This document shows, one piece after another, positions 41,983-49,946 of a stretch of DNA of 64,000 nucleotides; within the stretch, counting starts at the first letter, position 1, and every line of letters begins with the position of its first letter. The notes beneath the pieces are model-generated. The model saw nothing but the letters and a program-made list of their open reading frames with translations, was not told where the DNA came from and made no database searches. Location: contig NZ_JACBZJ010000001.1 of assembly GCF_013409305.1 (NCBI RefSeq), forward strand, positions 2,418,001 through 2,482,000, given 5' to 3'. Source of the DNA: Cellulomonas soli. GTDB lineage: Bacteria; Actinomycetota; Actinomycetes; Actinomycetales; Cellulomonadaceae. A program made the position numbers and the translations under genes.

Positions 41983-41993
41983 GCCGCCGATCG
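41966..41993 (+). promoter_or_regulatory. FliA-type promoter of flbD-motA-motB-fliL
   Basis: CTCA at 41966-41969, 16 bases, then GCCGATCG at 41986-41993. Transcription would begin near 42000, with a leader of about 70 bases before flbD that includes a GGGCCC/GGGCCC hairpin at 42005-42022. Confidence 0.65.
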
Positions 41994-42070
41994 AGAAGGT
42001 GCAAGGGCCCACGGACGGGCCCGGGTGGCGCGAGCCGCCGCAGGACAGTGACCAGGGACGGGACCAAGCC

Positions 42071-42367
42071 GTGATCGTCGTGACGCGCCTCAACGGGGGC
42101 CAGTTCGGGGTGAACCCGGACCTGGTCCAGCGCATCGACAGTGCGCCCGACACCATCCTCACGCTCATCGACGGGGCCAAGTTCATCGTCGAGGAGTCGA
42201 TGGAGGAGGTGATCGACCGGATCAACGAGCACCGCTCGTTGCTCCTCGCCCGGGCCCGTGAGCTCACGTCCGAGCCGCGGCTGGAGCTCCTCCAGGGTGA
42301 GGACGACTCGGCCGACGCCGACCAGCCGCTGGCACCGGCCGTCCCGCTGCGTCCGAGGAGCCGCTGA
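42071..42367 (+). CDS. flbD: Flagellar FlbD family protein
   Basis: A 98-residue protein. VIVVTRLNGGQFGVNPDLVQ and TILTLIDGAKFIVEESMEEV match the small FlbD/SwrD family found beside motA in many Gram-positive flagellar operons. In Bacillus the homologue SwrD helps motor power. A C-terminal extension of about 35 charged residues is present. The GTG at 42071 is the start that leaves the complete beta-rich domain. Its stop overlaps the motA start by one base (TGATG). Confidence 0.88.
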   Translation: MIVVTRLNGGQFGVNPDLVQRIDSAPDTILTLIDGAKFIVEESMEEVIDRINEHRSLLLARARELTSEPRLELLQGEDDSADADQPLAPAVPLRPRSR

Positions 42368-43140
42368 TGGACCCCGCCGGTCTGATCGGCCTCGTCCTCG
42401 CCTTCGGCGCGATCTTCGGCGCGCTGCTGCTCGAGGGCGCCGACCCGATGTCGATCTTCCTGCCCGCACCGCTGCTGCTGGTGTGGGTGGGCACGATCGG
42501 TGTCGGCATCGCCGGGCACACGATCAAGGACATCCTCGAGTCGTTCGCGGCGGTCCCGCGCGCGCTGCGCAGCAAGGCCCCGGACCCGTCCGCGACCGTG
42601 GAGACGGTCGTGCAGCTGGCCGACCGTGCCCGGCGCGAGGGTCTGCTCTCGCTCGAGGACGCCGCCCGCACGATCGACGACCCGTTCCTGCGCAGCGGTC
42701 TGCAGGCCGCGATCGACGGGACCGACCCCGAGGACCTGCGGATCATCCTCGAGGACCGCATCGCGACCAAGCGCACGCGTGACCGCGTGCACGCCAAGTA
42801 CTTCGCCGACATGGGCGGCTACGCCCCGACGATCGGCATCATCGGCACCGTCATCTCGCTCGTGCACGTGCTGGAGAACCTCGCCGACCCGTCGGCGCTG
42901 GGTCACTCGATCGCCGCGGCGTTCGTCGCGACCCTGTGGGGCATCCTCTCGGCGAACGTCGTCTGGCTGCCCCTGGGCACCCGGATCCGGCGCATCTCCG
43001 ACCTGGAGTGCACGCAGATGGAGGTCACCCTCGAGGGTCTGCTGGCCGTGCAGGCCGGAGCGAACCCGCGTCTGGTCGGTGAGCGGCTGCGCAGCCTGCT
43101 GCCCGACGACGGGAAGGCCAAGGAGGCGAAGGCCGCATGA
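42367..43140 (+). CDS. motA: Flagellar motor stator protein MotA
   Basis: A 257-residue stator protein with four transmembrane helices, at about residues 4-22, 31-50, 150-175 and 182-203. The cytoplasmic loop carries RKAP-type charges that face FliG. GGYAPTIGIIGTVISLVHVL and SIAAAFVATLWGILSANVVW are family blocks. With MotB it conducts ions that turn the rotor. It overlaps motB by four bases. Confidence 0.95.
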   Translation: MDPAGLIGLVLAFGAIFGALLLEGADPMSIFLPAPLLLVWVGTIGVGIAGHTIKDILESFAAVPRALRSKAPDPSATVETVVQLADRARREGLLSLEDAARTIDDPFLRSGLQAAIDGTDPEDLRIILEDRIATKRTRDRVHAKYFADMGGYAPTIGIIGTVISLVHVLENLADPSALGHSIAAAFVATLWGILSANVVWLPLGTRIRRISDLECTQMEVTLEGLLAVQAGANPRLVGERLRSLLPDDGKAKEAKAA

Positions 43141-44048
43141 GCGGGCACGCAGGGGGCGGACGCGGTCGGCGCCGGGGCGGCGGCCACGAGGAGGAGCACG
43201 TCAACCACGAGCGGTGGCTGGTCAGCTACTCCGACATGATCACCGTGCTCATGGCCCTGTTCATCGTGCTGTTCGCGATCAGCCAGGTCGACCAGGAGAA
43301 GTACATCGCGCTGCGCGAGTCGCTGTCCGCGGGCTTCGCCGACATGGGGTCGCCGTCGGTCCTCGACGGCACCGCCGGCACGCTCGACGGGGAGTCCATC
43401 AAGCCGCAGACCGATCCGGCGACGGGCACGGCCGGCATGGTCGACGGCGACCTCGGGCTCGGTGAGCAGGGCACGAACCCGCAGGCGGCGCAGGACCAGA
43501 CGGTCGTCGACGCCGAGACGTACGCCGCCGCGCAGGCCGAGGCCGGCCACCTGGAGGCGTTGCGCGACCAGATCACGGCGATGCTGGCCCAGAACGGGCT
43601 CGACGGCGCGGTGCGGTTCCGCATCGACGACCGCGGCCTGGTCATGGGCCTGGTCGCCGACGACGTGTTCTTCGCGGCCGAGAGCGCCGAGCTGACCGAG
43701 ACGGCCCGCCGCGTGCTCGACGTCGCCGCGCCGACGTTCGTGGCGGTCACCGAGCAGATCTCGGTCGAGGGCCACGCGAACACCCTGCCGGTGCAGGGGC
43801 GGTACGCGACCAACTGGGAGCTGTCGTCCGACCGGGCCACGCAGGTGCTGCGGCACCTGGTCGAGGCCGACGGCGTGCCGGCCACCCGGATCATGGCGGT
43901 CGGCTTCGGCGACGCGCGGCCCCTCGTGCCCGGCACGGACGAGGCCGCGATGACCCAGAACCGCCGCGTCGACCTCGTCATCCTCAGCGACGCGCCCGAC
44001 ACGGTGCGCGCGCTCATCCCCAGCATCGAGAACGGGACGGAGGGGTAG
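43137..44048 (+). CDS. motB: Flagellar motor stator protein MotB
   Basis: A 303-residue protein with one transmembrane helix (about 30-50). The ion-binding Asp is residue 33 in SYSDMITVLMALFIVLF. The C-terminal OmpA/Pal domain (about 160-290) has ISVEGHANTLPVQGRYATNW and ELSSDRATQVLRHLVE, which anchors to peptidoglycan. An Asp/Gln/Thr-rich linker lies between. It starts within the motA stop (ATGA). Confidence 0.95.
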   Translation: MSGHAGGGRGRRRGGGHEEEHVNHERWLVSYSDMITVLMALFIVLFAISQVDQEKYIALRESLSAGFADMGSPSVLDGTAGTLDGESIKPQTDPATGTAGMVDGDLGLGEQGTNPQAAQDQTVVDAETYAAAQAEAGHLEALRDQITAMLAQNGLDGAVRFRIDDRGLVMGLVADDVFFAAESAELTETARRVLDVAAPTFVAVTEQISVEGHANTLPVQGRYATNWELSSDRATQVLRHLVEADGVPATRIMAVGFGDARPLVPGTDEAAMTQNRRVDLVILSDAPDTVRALIPSIENGTEG

Positions 44049-44050
44049 CC

Positions 44051-44581
44051 ATGGCACCCATCGAGCAACGGGTGATCTCCAGCCCGAAGATCGGCGGCAA
44101 GATCGGCGGGGGCGGCGGGTCGTCCAAGCCCGAGCCGACGCCCGAGCCGCCGGCCGAGAAGTCGAAGAAGAAGCTCCTGCTGATCATCGGCGGCGTGGTC
44201 GTGCTGCTCGCGGTCGGGGCTGCGTGGTTCTTCCTGATGGGTCCCGGCAAGGCCTCGTCCGCGACGGACACGCCGGCCGCGGAGCCGGCGCCTGTCCCCG
44301 GTGTGGTGCTCGCGGTCGAACCGGTGAGCATCAACCTGGCCGACGGCCACTACCTGCGCATCGGCCTGGGCCTGCAGCTCACCGCCGACGCGGGCGAGGA
44401 GACGCCCGACCCGTCGGTCGCGCTGGACCTGGCGATCTCGCTGTTCTCCGGGCGCACCGTCGCGGAGGTCTCCGACCCCGCGCAGCGTGACGCCCTCAAG
44501 GCCGAGCTGGCCACCGAGCTCTCCGAGGCCTACGAGGGGAAGGTGATGGACGTCTACCTGACCAACTACGTCACGCAGTAG
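44051..44581 (+). CDS. fliL: Flagellar basal body-associated protein FliL
   Basis: A 176-residue protein with a cytoplasmic N-terminus, a single transmembrane helix (about 40-60) and a periplasmic FliL domain (VEPVSINLADGHYLRIGLGL; ALDLAISLFSGRTVAEVSD; MDVYLTNYVTQ). FliL stabilises the stator around the rotor. The start follows motB by two bases, so it is the last gene of the flbD-mot unit before a structured gap. Confidence 0.9.
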   Translation: MAPIEQRVISSPKIGGKIGGGGGSSKPEPTPEPPAEKSKKKLLLIIGGVVVLLAVGAAWFFLMGPGKASSATDTPAAEPAPVPGVVLAVEPVSINLADGHYLRIGLGLQLTADAGEETPDPSVALDLAISLFSGRTVAEVSDPAQRDALKAELATELSEAYEGKVMDVYLTNYVTQ

Positions 44582-44761
44582 CCCGTCGAGGAAGCTCCTC
44601 GGGCTCAGGGCACGAAGGCCGGTCGCCCACCGGCGAGTCGGGGCGCCATGGAGGGCGCCGCACCGCTCCGCACGCTGGGGCGTCCCACGAGGGGACGCCG
44701 CGGAGAGAAGTTCTCGCACCGCGTTGCTCACAACCTCGGCGCGCCCGCCGATGGGCTGCCT
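44582..44761 (+). promoter_or_regulatory. Structured gap between fliL and fliM with several hairpins
   Basis: The only sizeable gap in the mot-fli-flh run. Inverted repeats are CGAGGA/TCCTCG (44587-44601), GCCGGT/ACCGGC (44618-44634), GGCGTCCC/GGGACGCC (44679-44699) and GAGAA/TTCTC (about 44705-44715), in 130 bases, followed by a FliA-type promoter. The first hairpins may stop transcription from the mot genes before fliM. Confidence 0.55.
44727..44754 (+). promoter_or_regulatory. FliA-type promoter of fliM, predicting a leaderless transcript
   Basis: CTCA at 44727-44730, 16 bases, then GCCGATGG at 44747-44754. The GTG of fliM is at 44762, seven bases after the -10, so the message would start at or next to the start codon. 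Confidence 0.6.
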
Positions 44762-45706
44762 GTGACGGTCCAGGAGACAGCCCGACCCCGCCGGGGCTCG
44801 ACGAGCAGCAAGCGTTCGGGCGCCGAGCCCGAGCTCTACGACTTCCGGCGACCGCTGACGCTCGCCCGCGAGCACGCGCGCCTGCTCGAGATGGCCTTCG
44901 AGCGCTTCGCCCGCCAGTGGGGCACGCAGATGACCGCCCGGCTGCGGGTGCTGTCGAACGTCACGCTCGACCAGCTGATCCTCCTGCCGTACGACGAGTA
45001 CGTCTCCACGCTGCCGACCCCCACCGCGATGGTGCTGTGCACGGTCGAGCAGACCCGCCAGACCGCCGTCCTGCAGCTGCCGGTCGGTGCCGCGATGGTG
45101 TGGATCGACTACCTGTTCGGTGGTGCCGGCCGCGGCGACGACCGTGAGGGCCGCGAGCTCACCGAGATCGAGTTCACCCTGGTCAAGGACCTGCTGCAGC
45201 ACACCCTGGGCGACCTGGGCTACGCGTTCGCCACGGTCACCCCGATCGACGTGTCGGTGAAGTCCGTGCAGTACAACCCGCAGTTCGTGCAGGCCGTGCC
45301 CGCCGGTGACGCGGTGCTCGTCGCCCAGTTCACGGTGCGCACCGCCGAGCGCGAGGACACCGCGACGTTCATGCTGCCGGCCGACATGCTGCTGACCGCG
45401 GTGCGTGCCTCCGAGGGGGGCGACGGTCGCTCCGAGGAGGACCGCCGCGCCGCGCTCGCCGCGCAGATCGACCTGGAGAAGGCCGTCCAGGAGGTCCCCG
45501 TCCCGGTCGCGGTCCGGTTCACCCCGATCACCGTCCACCCCCGCGACGTCGTCGACCTGCAGGTCGGCGACGTGCTGCCCCTGTCCCACCCGTCGAGCCG
45601 TCCGCTGGAGGTGGTGGTCGACGGGGTCGTGCTCGCCCGCGCCGCCGCCGGCAGCCACGGGTCGCGGCTCGCCTGCCAGGTCGTCACCGTCGAGGAGATC
45701 CACTGA
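44762..45706 (+). CDS. fliM: Flagellar motor switch protein FliM
   Basis: A 314-residue protein. The core has YDFRRPLTLAREHARLLEMA, ILLPYDEYVSTLPTPTAMVL and the SpoA-like C-terminal domain (VRFTPITVHPRDVVDLQVGD; VVVDGVVLARAAAG). The usual N-terminal CheY-binding motif (EIDALL type) is not recognisable. No ribosome-binding site precedes the GTG at 44762; a FliA-type promoter ends seven bases before it. The stop overlaps fliN by one base. Confidence 0.93.
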   Translation: MTVQETARPRRGSTSSKRSGAEPELYDFRRPLTLAREHARLLEMAFERFARQWGTQMTARLRVLSNVTLDQLILLPYDEYVSTLPTPTAMVLCTVEQTRQTAVLQLPVGAAMVWIDYLFGGAGRGDDREGRELTEIEFTLVKDLLQHTLGDLGYAFATVTPIDVSVKSVQYNPQFVQAVPAGDAVLVAQFTVRTAEREDTATFMLPADMLLTAVRASEGGDGRSEEDRRAALAAQIDLEKAVQEVPVPVAVRFTPITVHPRDVVDLQVGDVLPLSHPSSRPLEVVVDGVVLARAAAGSHGSRLACQVVTVEEIH

Positions 45707-46413
45707 TGAACACCACCGTCGCCACGGCCGAGCTCGCCGGCCGCGCCGCGCAGGCCGCCGCCGTCCTCGTGCCGTCGACCGTGCCGCTGACCGCGGTGCC
45801 CGCCGCGGGTCAGCGCCCCGCCGCGGACGCGGTCGCGATCGTCGCCTCGTTCGTCGGCTCGCCCAGCGCCGAGGTCGCGATCATCGCCGGTGACGCGGTG
45901 GCCGACGCGATCGCCGCCGGTCAGGCGGCCGGTGCGGCGCTCGGCCCGGCGGAGGCCCTGCGCCCGGCCCTCGAGGCCGCCACGCACGAGCTCGGCGCGG
46001 GCGTGCTGGACACCGCGCGCACCGAGACCACGGCCGACGTGATCGGCCCGGACACCGAGCTGTTCGCGCTGCAGCACGAGGGCGTCACGCTCGCCTGGTT
46101 CGCGCTGCGGCTGCGCGGCCCGCAGGTGACCCGGCCCACCACCAACCAGGTGCCCGCGCAGCGCGCGAGCATGCGGGTGCTCTACGACGTCGAGATGACG
46201 CTCACCGCCGAGATCGGCCGCACCCGGCTGCCCGTCCGTCAGGTCCTCGACCTGACGCCCGGCGCGATCCTCGAGCTCGACCGGACCGCCGGCAGCCCCG
46301 CGGACATCATGGTCAACGGTCGGCTGATCGCCCGCGGCGAGGTCGTCGTCGTCGACGAGGACTACGGCGTGCGGATCACCGAGATCGTCGCCGGCACGGA
46401 GGCGGCCGGCTGA
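45706..46413 (+). CDS. fliN: Flagellar motor switch protein FliN
   Basis: A 235-residue protein. The SpoA/FliN domain (about 150-230) has VEMTLTAEIGRTRLPVRQVL, LTPGAILELDRTAGSPADIM and VVVVDEDYGVRITEI. The longer N-terminal region (about 1-135) is Ala-rich and contains VAIVASFVGSPSAEVAIIAG, possibly a degenerate CheC-like domain as in FliY. It forms the base of the C ring. It overlaps fliM and fliO by one base. Confidence 0.92.
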   Translation: MNTTVATAELAGRAAQAAAVLVPSTVPLTAVPAAGQRPAADAVAIVASFVGSPSAEVAIIAGDAVADAIAAGQAAGAALGPAEALRPALEAATHELGAGVLDTARTETTADVIGPDTELFALQHEGVTLAWFALRLRGPQVTRPTTNQVPAQRASMRVLYDVEMTLTAEIGRTRLPVRQVLDLTPGAILELDRTAGSPADIMVNGRLIARGEVVVVDEDYGVRITEIVAGTEAAG

Positions 46414-46895
46414 TGGAGGGGCCGCTGCTCGTGCTGCGCGTGCTGCTCGCGCTCGTCTGCGTCGTCGGGATCATCTGGTACGCCGGTCGGCGTCTGGGTG
46501 GTCAGGCGCAGGCCCGTCGCGCGTCGCACGAGCCGAGCGTGCGGCTCGTCGGTCGGCAGACCATCGGCCGGCACAACGGGGTCGCCGTGCTCGCGGTCGG
46601 CACCCGCCGGATCCTGGTCGGCTACGGCGACACCCAGGTGACGATGCTCACCGAGCTCGACCCGGTCGAGGAGGAGGCACCCGCGGCACAGGCGACCCTC
46701 GTGCCCGCCCCGCACCCCTCGCCGGAGGACGCCGTCGACGGGCTGCCGGTCTCGGTGCCCGACGACGCCCGTGCCCTGGTCACCGTCCCCGTGGGTGCGG
46801 TCGTCGCCCCGTCGCCGCTGCAGGGCTCGCTGCTCGCGCCGTCCACGTGGCGCCAGGCCTGGCACGTGATGCAGGAACGCACGGTGCGCCGGTGA
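46413..46895 (+). CDS. fliO: Flagellar biosynthesis protein FliO
   Basis: A 160-residue protein with one transmembrane helix (about 4-24) and a small cytoplasmic domain (VRLVGRQTIGRHNGVAVLAV; ILVGYGDTQVTMLTEL). FliO helps assemble FliP in the membrane. It overlaps fliP by four bases (GTGA). Confidence 0.85.
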   Translation: MEGPLLVLRVLLALVCVVGIIWYAGRRLGGQAQARRASHEPSVRLVGRQTIGRHNGVAVLAVGTRRILVGYGDTQVTMLTELDPVEEEAPAAQATLVPAPHPSPEDAVDGLPVSVPDDARALVTVPVGAVVAPSPLQGSLLAPSTWRQAWHVMQERTVRR

Positions 46896-47674
46896 GCCTG
46901 CTGACCACGGCCGTCGTGCACGGCACGCTGCTGCTGCACGCGCTGCCGTTCGCACCGACCGACCCGGCCGTCCCGACCTCGCCGACGACCCCCGCGATGG
47001 GTGAGTCGGTGACCGTGGGCCTCAACGGCGTCAACGGCACGCCGTCCAGCTCGATCGTCGTGCTGCTGGCCATCACGGTGCTGTCGGTCGCGCCGTCGTT
47101 GCTCATCATGATGACGAGCTTCACCAAGATCTTCGTCGTCCTGACGATCACCCGGAACGCGCTCGGCCTGCAGGGCGTGCCGCCCAACCAGGTGCTCGCC
47201 GGCCTGGCTCTCTTCCTGTCGCTGTTCATCATGGGCCCGGTGCTCTCGGACGTGAACGACAGCGGGGTGCAGCCCTACCTGGCCGGTGACCTGACGTTCT
47301 CCCAGGCCGTCGACGTCGGCAAGGCCCCGTTGCAGGACTTCATGCTCGAGCACACGCGCGAGTCGGACCTGGCGCTCATCACCCGGGCCGCCGACCAGGA
47401 GAACCCGGAGACCGCGCAGGACGTGCCGTTCACGACGCTGGTCCCGGCGTTCATGCTCTCCGAGCTGCGGGCCGCGTTCATCATGGGCTTCGTCGTGTTC
47501 GTGCCGTTCCTCGTGATCGACCTGGTCGTCTCGGCGTCCCTGATGTCGATGGGCATGATGATGCTGCCGCCGACCATGGTCTCGCTGCCGTTCAAGCTGC
47601 TGCTGTTCGTCCTCGTCGACGGGTGGGGCCTGGTGCTCACGTCCCTGGTCGGCTCCTACACGGGCGGGGGCTGA
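46892..47674 (+). CDS. fliP: Flagellar export gate protein FliP
   Basis: A 260-residue inner-membrane protein. IVVLLAITVLSVAPSLLIMM and SFTKIFVVLTITRNALGLQG, PPNQVLAGLALFLSLFIMGP, and TTLVPAFMLSELRAAFIMGF match FliP, with four transmembrane helices and a signal-like N-terminus. It forms the gate pore with FliQ and FliR. The GTG at 46892 overlaps the fliO stop. Confidence 0.95.
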   Translation: MSLLTTAVVHGTLLLHALPFAPTDPAVPTSPTTPAMGESVTVGLNGVNGTPSSSIVVLLAITVLSVAPSLLIMMTSFTKIFVVLTITRNALGLQGVPPNQVLAGLALFLSLFIMGPVLSDVNDSGVQPYLAGDLTFSQAVDVGKAPLQDFMLEHTRESDLALITRAADQENPETAQDVPFTTLVPAFMLSELRAAFIMGFVVFVPFLVIDLVVSASLMSMGMMMLPPTMVSLPFKLLLFVLVDGWGLVLTSLVGSYTGGG

Positions 47675-47681
47675 TCACCGC

Positions 47682-47954
47682 ATGGACACCACCGCCGTCC
47701 TCGACATCGGCATGGACGCGCTGATCCTCGCCGCCAAGCTCGCCGCGCCCGTGCTGGTCACCGCACTGGTCGTGGGCTTCATCGTCTCGCTCGTGCAGTC
47801 CGTGACGCAGATCCAGGAGGTCACGCTCTCGTTCGTGCCCAAGGCCATCGCGGCCGCGGTCGCCCTCATGGTCGCCGGGCACTGGATGATCGCCGAGCTG
47901 GTGACGTTCACCAACGACCTGTTCGCCCGGATCCCGGCGCTGGTCGGCGGCTGA
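47682..47954 (+). CDS. fliQ: Flagellar export gate protein FliQ
   Basis: A 90-residue protein with two transmembrane helices (about 20-41 and 54-75). VTALVVGFIVSLVQSVTQIQ and EVTLSFVPKAIAAAVALMVA are the FliQ signature. It begins 7 bases after fliP and ends one base before fliR. Confidence 0.94.
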   Translation: MDTTAVLDIGMDALILAAKLAAPVLVTALVVGFIVSLVQSVTQIQEVTLSFVPKAIAAAVALMVAGHWMIAELVTFTNDLFARIPALVGG

Positions 47955-47955
47955 G

Positions 47956-48723
47956 ATGGACCCCGTCGCGGTCACGCTGCCCCTGGCGGAGCTGGAGACG
48001 ACCATGCTCGCCGGCGTGCGCATGGCGGCGTTCCTGGTCATCGCCCCCCCGTTCGCGCACCGGGCGATCCCGGGCGCCGTCAAGGTGGTCCTCGCGATCG
48101 GCCTGGCGCTCGCGGTCGGCCCGCGGCTCGACCCGCTGCCCTCGGACACCACCCCGGTGTTCCTCGGCGCGCTCGTGCTGCAGGCGGCCATCGGCGCCGG
48201 GCTCGGGTTCCTCGTCGCCCTGGTGTTCGACGCGATCCAGTCCGCCGGTGCGCTCATCGACATGTTCGGCGGGTTCCAGATGGGGCAGGCCTTCGACCCG
48301 ATGAGCATGACGAACGGCGCGCAGTTCGCCCGGCTCTACCAGATGACCGCGCTGGTGCTGCTGTTCGCCTCGAACGCCTACCAGCTGGTGCTGGCCGGGC
48401 TGGTCCGCACGTTCGACGCCCTGCCGCTGGGTGTCGGGATGGACATGTCGGCCCTCGCCTCCACGCTCGTCGAGGGCACCACCTCGATGTTCGTCGCAGC
48501 GCTGCAGATCGCCGGTCCGCTGCTCGTCGTGCTGTTCCTCGCCGACGTCGGCCTGGGCCTGCTCACCCGCGTGGCCCCCGCGCTCAACGCGTTCGCGATG
48601 GGCTTCCCGCTGAAGATCTTGCTGACCCTCACGTTCGGCTCGTTCGCCTACCTCGCGCTGCCGCACGTCGTGGAGACGATGACCGGACGCTCGGTCGGCG
48701 CGATGCTGGGGGTGCTGCCGTGA
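47956..48723 (+). CDS. fliR: Flagellar export gate protein FliR
   Basis: A 255-residue membrane protein with about six helices. LAGVRMAAFLVIAPPFAHRA, FDAIQSAGALIDMFGGFQMG and the C-terminal FPLKILLTLTFGSFAYLALP match FliR. Its stop overlaps the flhB start by four bases (GTGA). Confidence 0.94.
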   Translation: MDPVAVTLPLAELETTMLAGVRMAAFLVIAPPFAHRAIPGAVKVVLAIGLALAVGPRLDPLPSDTTPVFLGALVLQAAIGAGLGFLVALVFDAIQSAGALIDMFGGFQMGQAFDPMSMTNGAQFARLYQMTALVLLFASNAYQLVLAGLVRTFDALPLGVGMDMSALASTLVEGTTSMFVAALQIAGPLLVVLFLADVGLGLLTRVAPALNAFAMGFPLKILLTLTFGSFAYLALPHVVETMTGRSVGAMLGVLP

Positions 48724-49946
48724 GCGACGGGCAGGAGAGGACCCAGAAGGCCACGCCGCAGCGCATGAAGGAGCTGCGGCGCAAGGGAGGGCTGTCGACC
48801 TCGCAGGACATGTCCGCGTGGGTCGGGCTGGGCGTGGCCGTGCTCATGATCCCGGGCGTCATCTCACGCGGGAAGGCCGCCGCGACCGACCAGCTCGCGC
48901 ACGTGCGCGACGTCGCGCTCGACCCGGCCTCGCTGTCCGTGACCACGGTGCTCGGCGACGCGCTGCGCTCGGTCGTGCCGACCCTGGCACCGATGTTCGT
49001 GGCCGTGGTGGTGGCGGCGATCGTCGTGGCCGCCGCGCAGGGCGGCATCCACGTGCGCAAGCTCAAGCTGCACGTCGAGCACCTCAACCCGACGTCGGCC
49101 GCCAAGCGCCTGCTCGGCCCGCAGTCCTGGTGGCAGGGCGCCAAGACGCTGCTGAAGACCGGTGTCGTCGCGCTCGTGCTGCTCACGGTCGTGCAGGGGC
49201 TCGTCCCGGTGCTCACCGTGTCCGGTCGGCTTCCCCTGCAGCAGCTGGTCGACACCGCGGCGGGCGGCACCACGAGCCTGCTGCGCTTCGGCATCGTCGC
49301 GGGCGTCCTGCTGGCCGTCGCCGACCTCGTCGTCGTCATGCGCCGCAACCGCAAGCAGACGCGCATGACGCTGCTCGAGGTCAAGGAGGAGCACAAGAAG
49401 ACCGAGGGCGACCCGCAGGTCAAGGGTGCGATCCGGGCCAAGCAGATGGCCATGAGCCGCAATCGCATGATGGCCGCCGTCGCGCAGGCCGACGTCGTGC
49501 TCGTCAACCCCACGCACGTCGCCGTCGCGCTGCGCTACGAGCCCGGCTCGGGGGCCCCGAAGGTCGTCGCCAAGGGCGCCGGTGCGCTCGCCGCACGGAT
49601 CCGCGCCGAGGCCTCCGAGCACCGCGTGCCGCTCGTCGAGGACATCCCGCTGGCCCGCGCCCTGCACGCCGCGTGCGAGGTCGGCCAGGAGATCCCCGAG
49701 TACCTGTTCACCGCGGTCGCCCGCGTGCTCGCCTTCGTCATGGCCCTGCGCCGGCGCGGGGCGAGCACCGGCCAGCACCGCGTCCCGGGCGGGTCGGCGC
49801 TGCCGACCGGCGCCCCCACCGACCACCGTGCCGCCGCACGCGAGGCCAAGCGGCGCACCCGTGCCGCACGTGCCGCCCGCCGTGCGCCGGCCGTCCGCAC
49901 GACCGCCGTGCCCACCGACCTGACCCCGACGGAGGACCGCCCGTGA
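48720..49946 (+). CDS. flhB: Flagellar export switch protein FlhB
   Basis: A 408-residue protein with four transmembrane helices in the first 210 residues and a cytoplasmic domain with the self-cleavage site NPTHVAVALRY. QERTQKATPQRMKELRRKGG is the FlhB N-terminus. Cleavage at NPTH changes export specificity after FliK signals hook completion. A tail of about 70 Arg/Ala-rich residues is longer than usual. It overlaps flhA by four bases. Confidence 0.95.
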   Translation: MSDGQERTQKATPQRMKELRRKGGLSTSQDMSAWVGLGVAVLMIPGVISRGKAAATDQLAHVRDVALDPASLSVTTVLGDALRSVVPTLAPMFVAVVVAAIVVAAAQGGIHVRKLKLHVEHLNPTSAAKRLLGPQSWWQGAKTLLKTGVVALVLLTVVQGLVPVLTVSGRLPLQQLVDTAAGGTTSLLRFGIVAGVLLAVADLVVVMRRNRKQTRMTLLEVKEEHKKTEGDPQVKGAIRAKQMAMSRNRMMAAVAQADVVLVNPTHVAVALRYEPGSGAPKVVAKGAGALAARIRAEASEHRVPLVEDIPLARALHAACEVGQEIPEYLFTAVARVLAFVMALRRRGASTGQHRVPGGSALPTGAPTDHRAAAREAKRRTRAARAARRAPAVRTTAVPTDLTPTEDRP

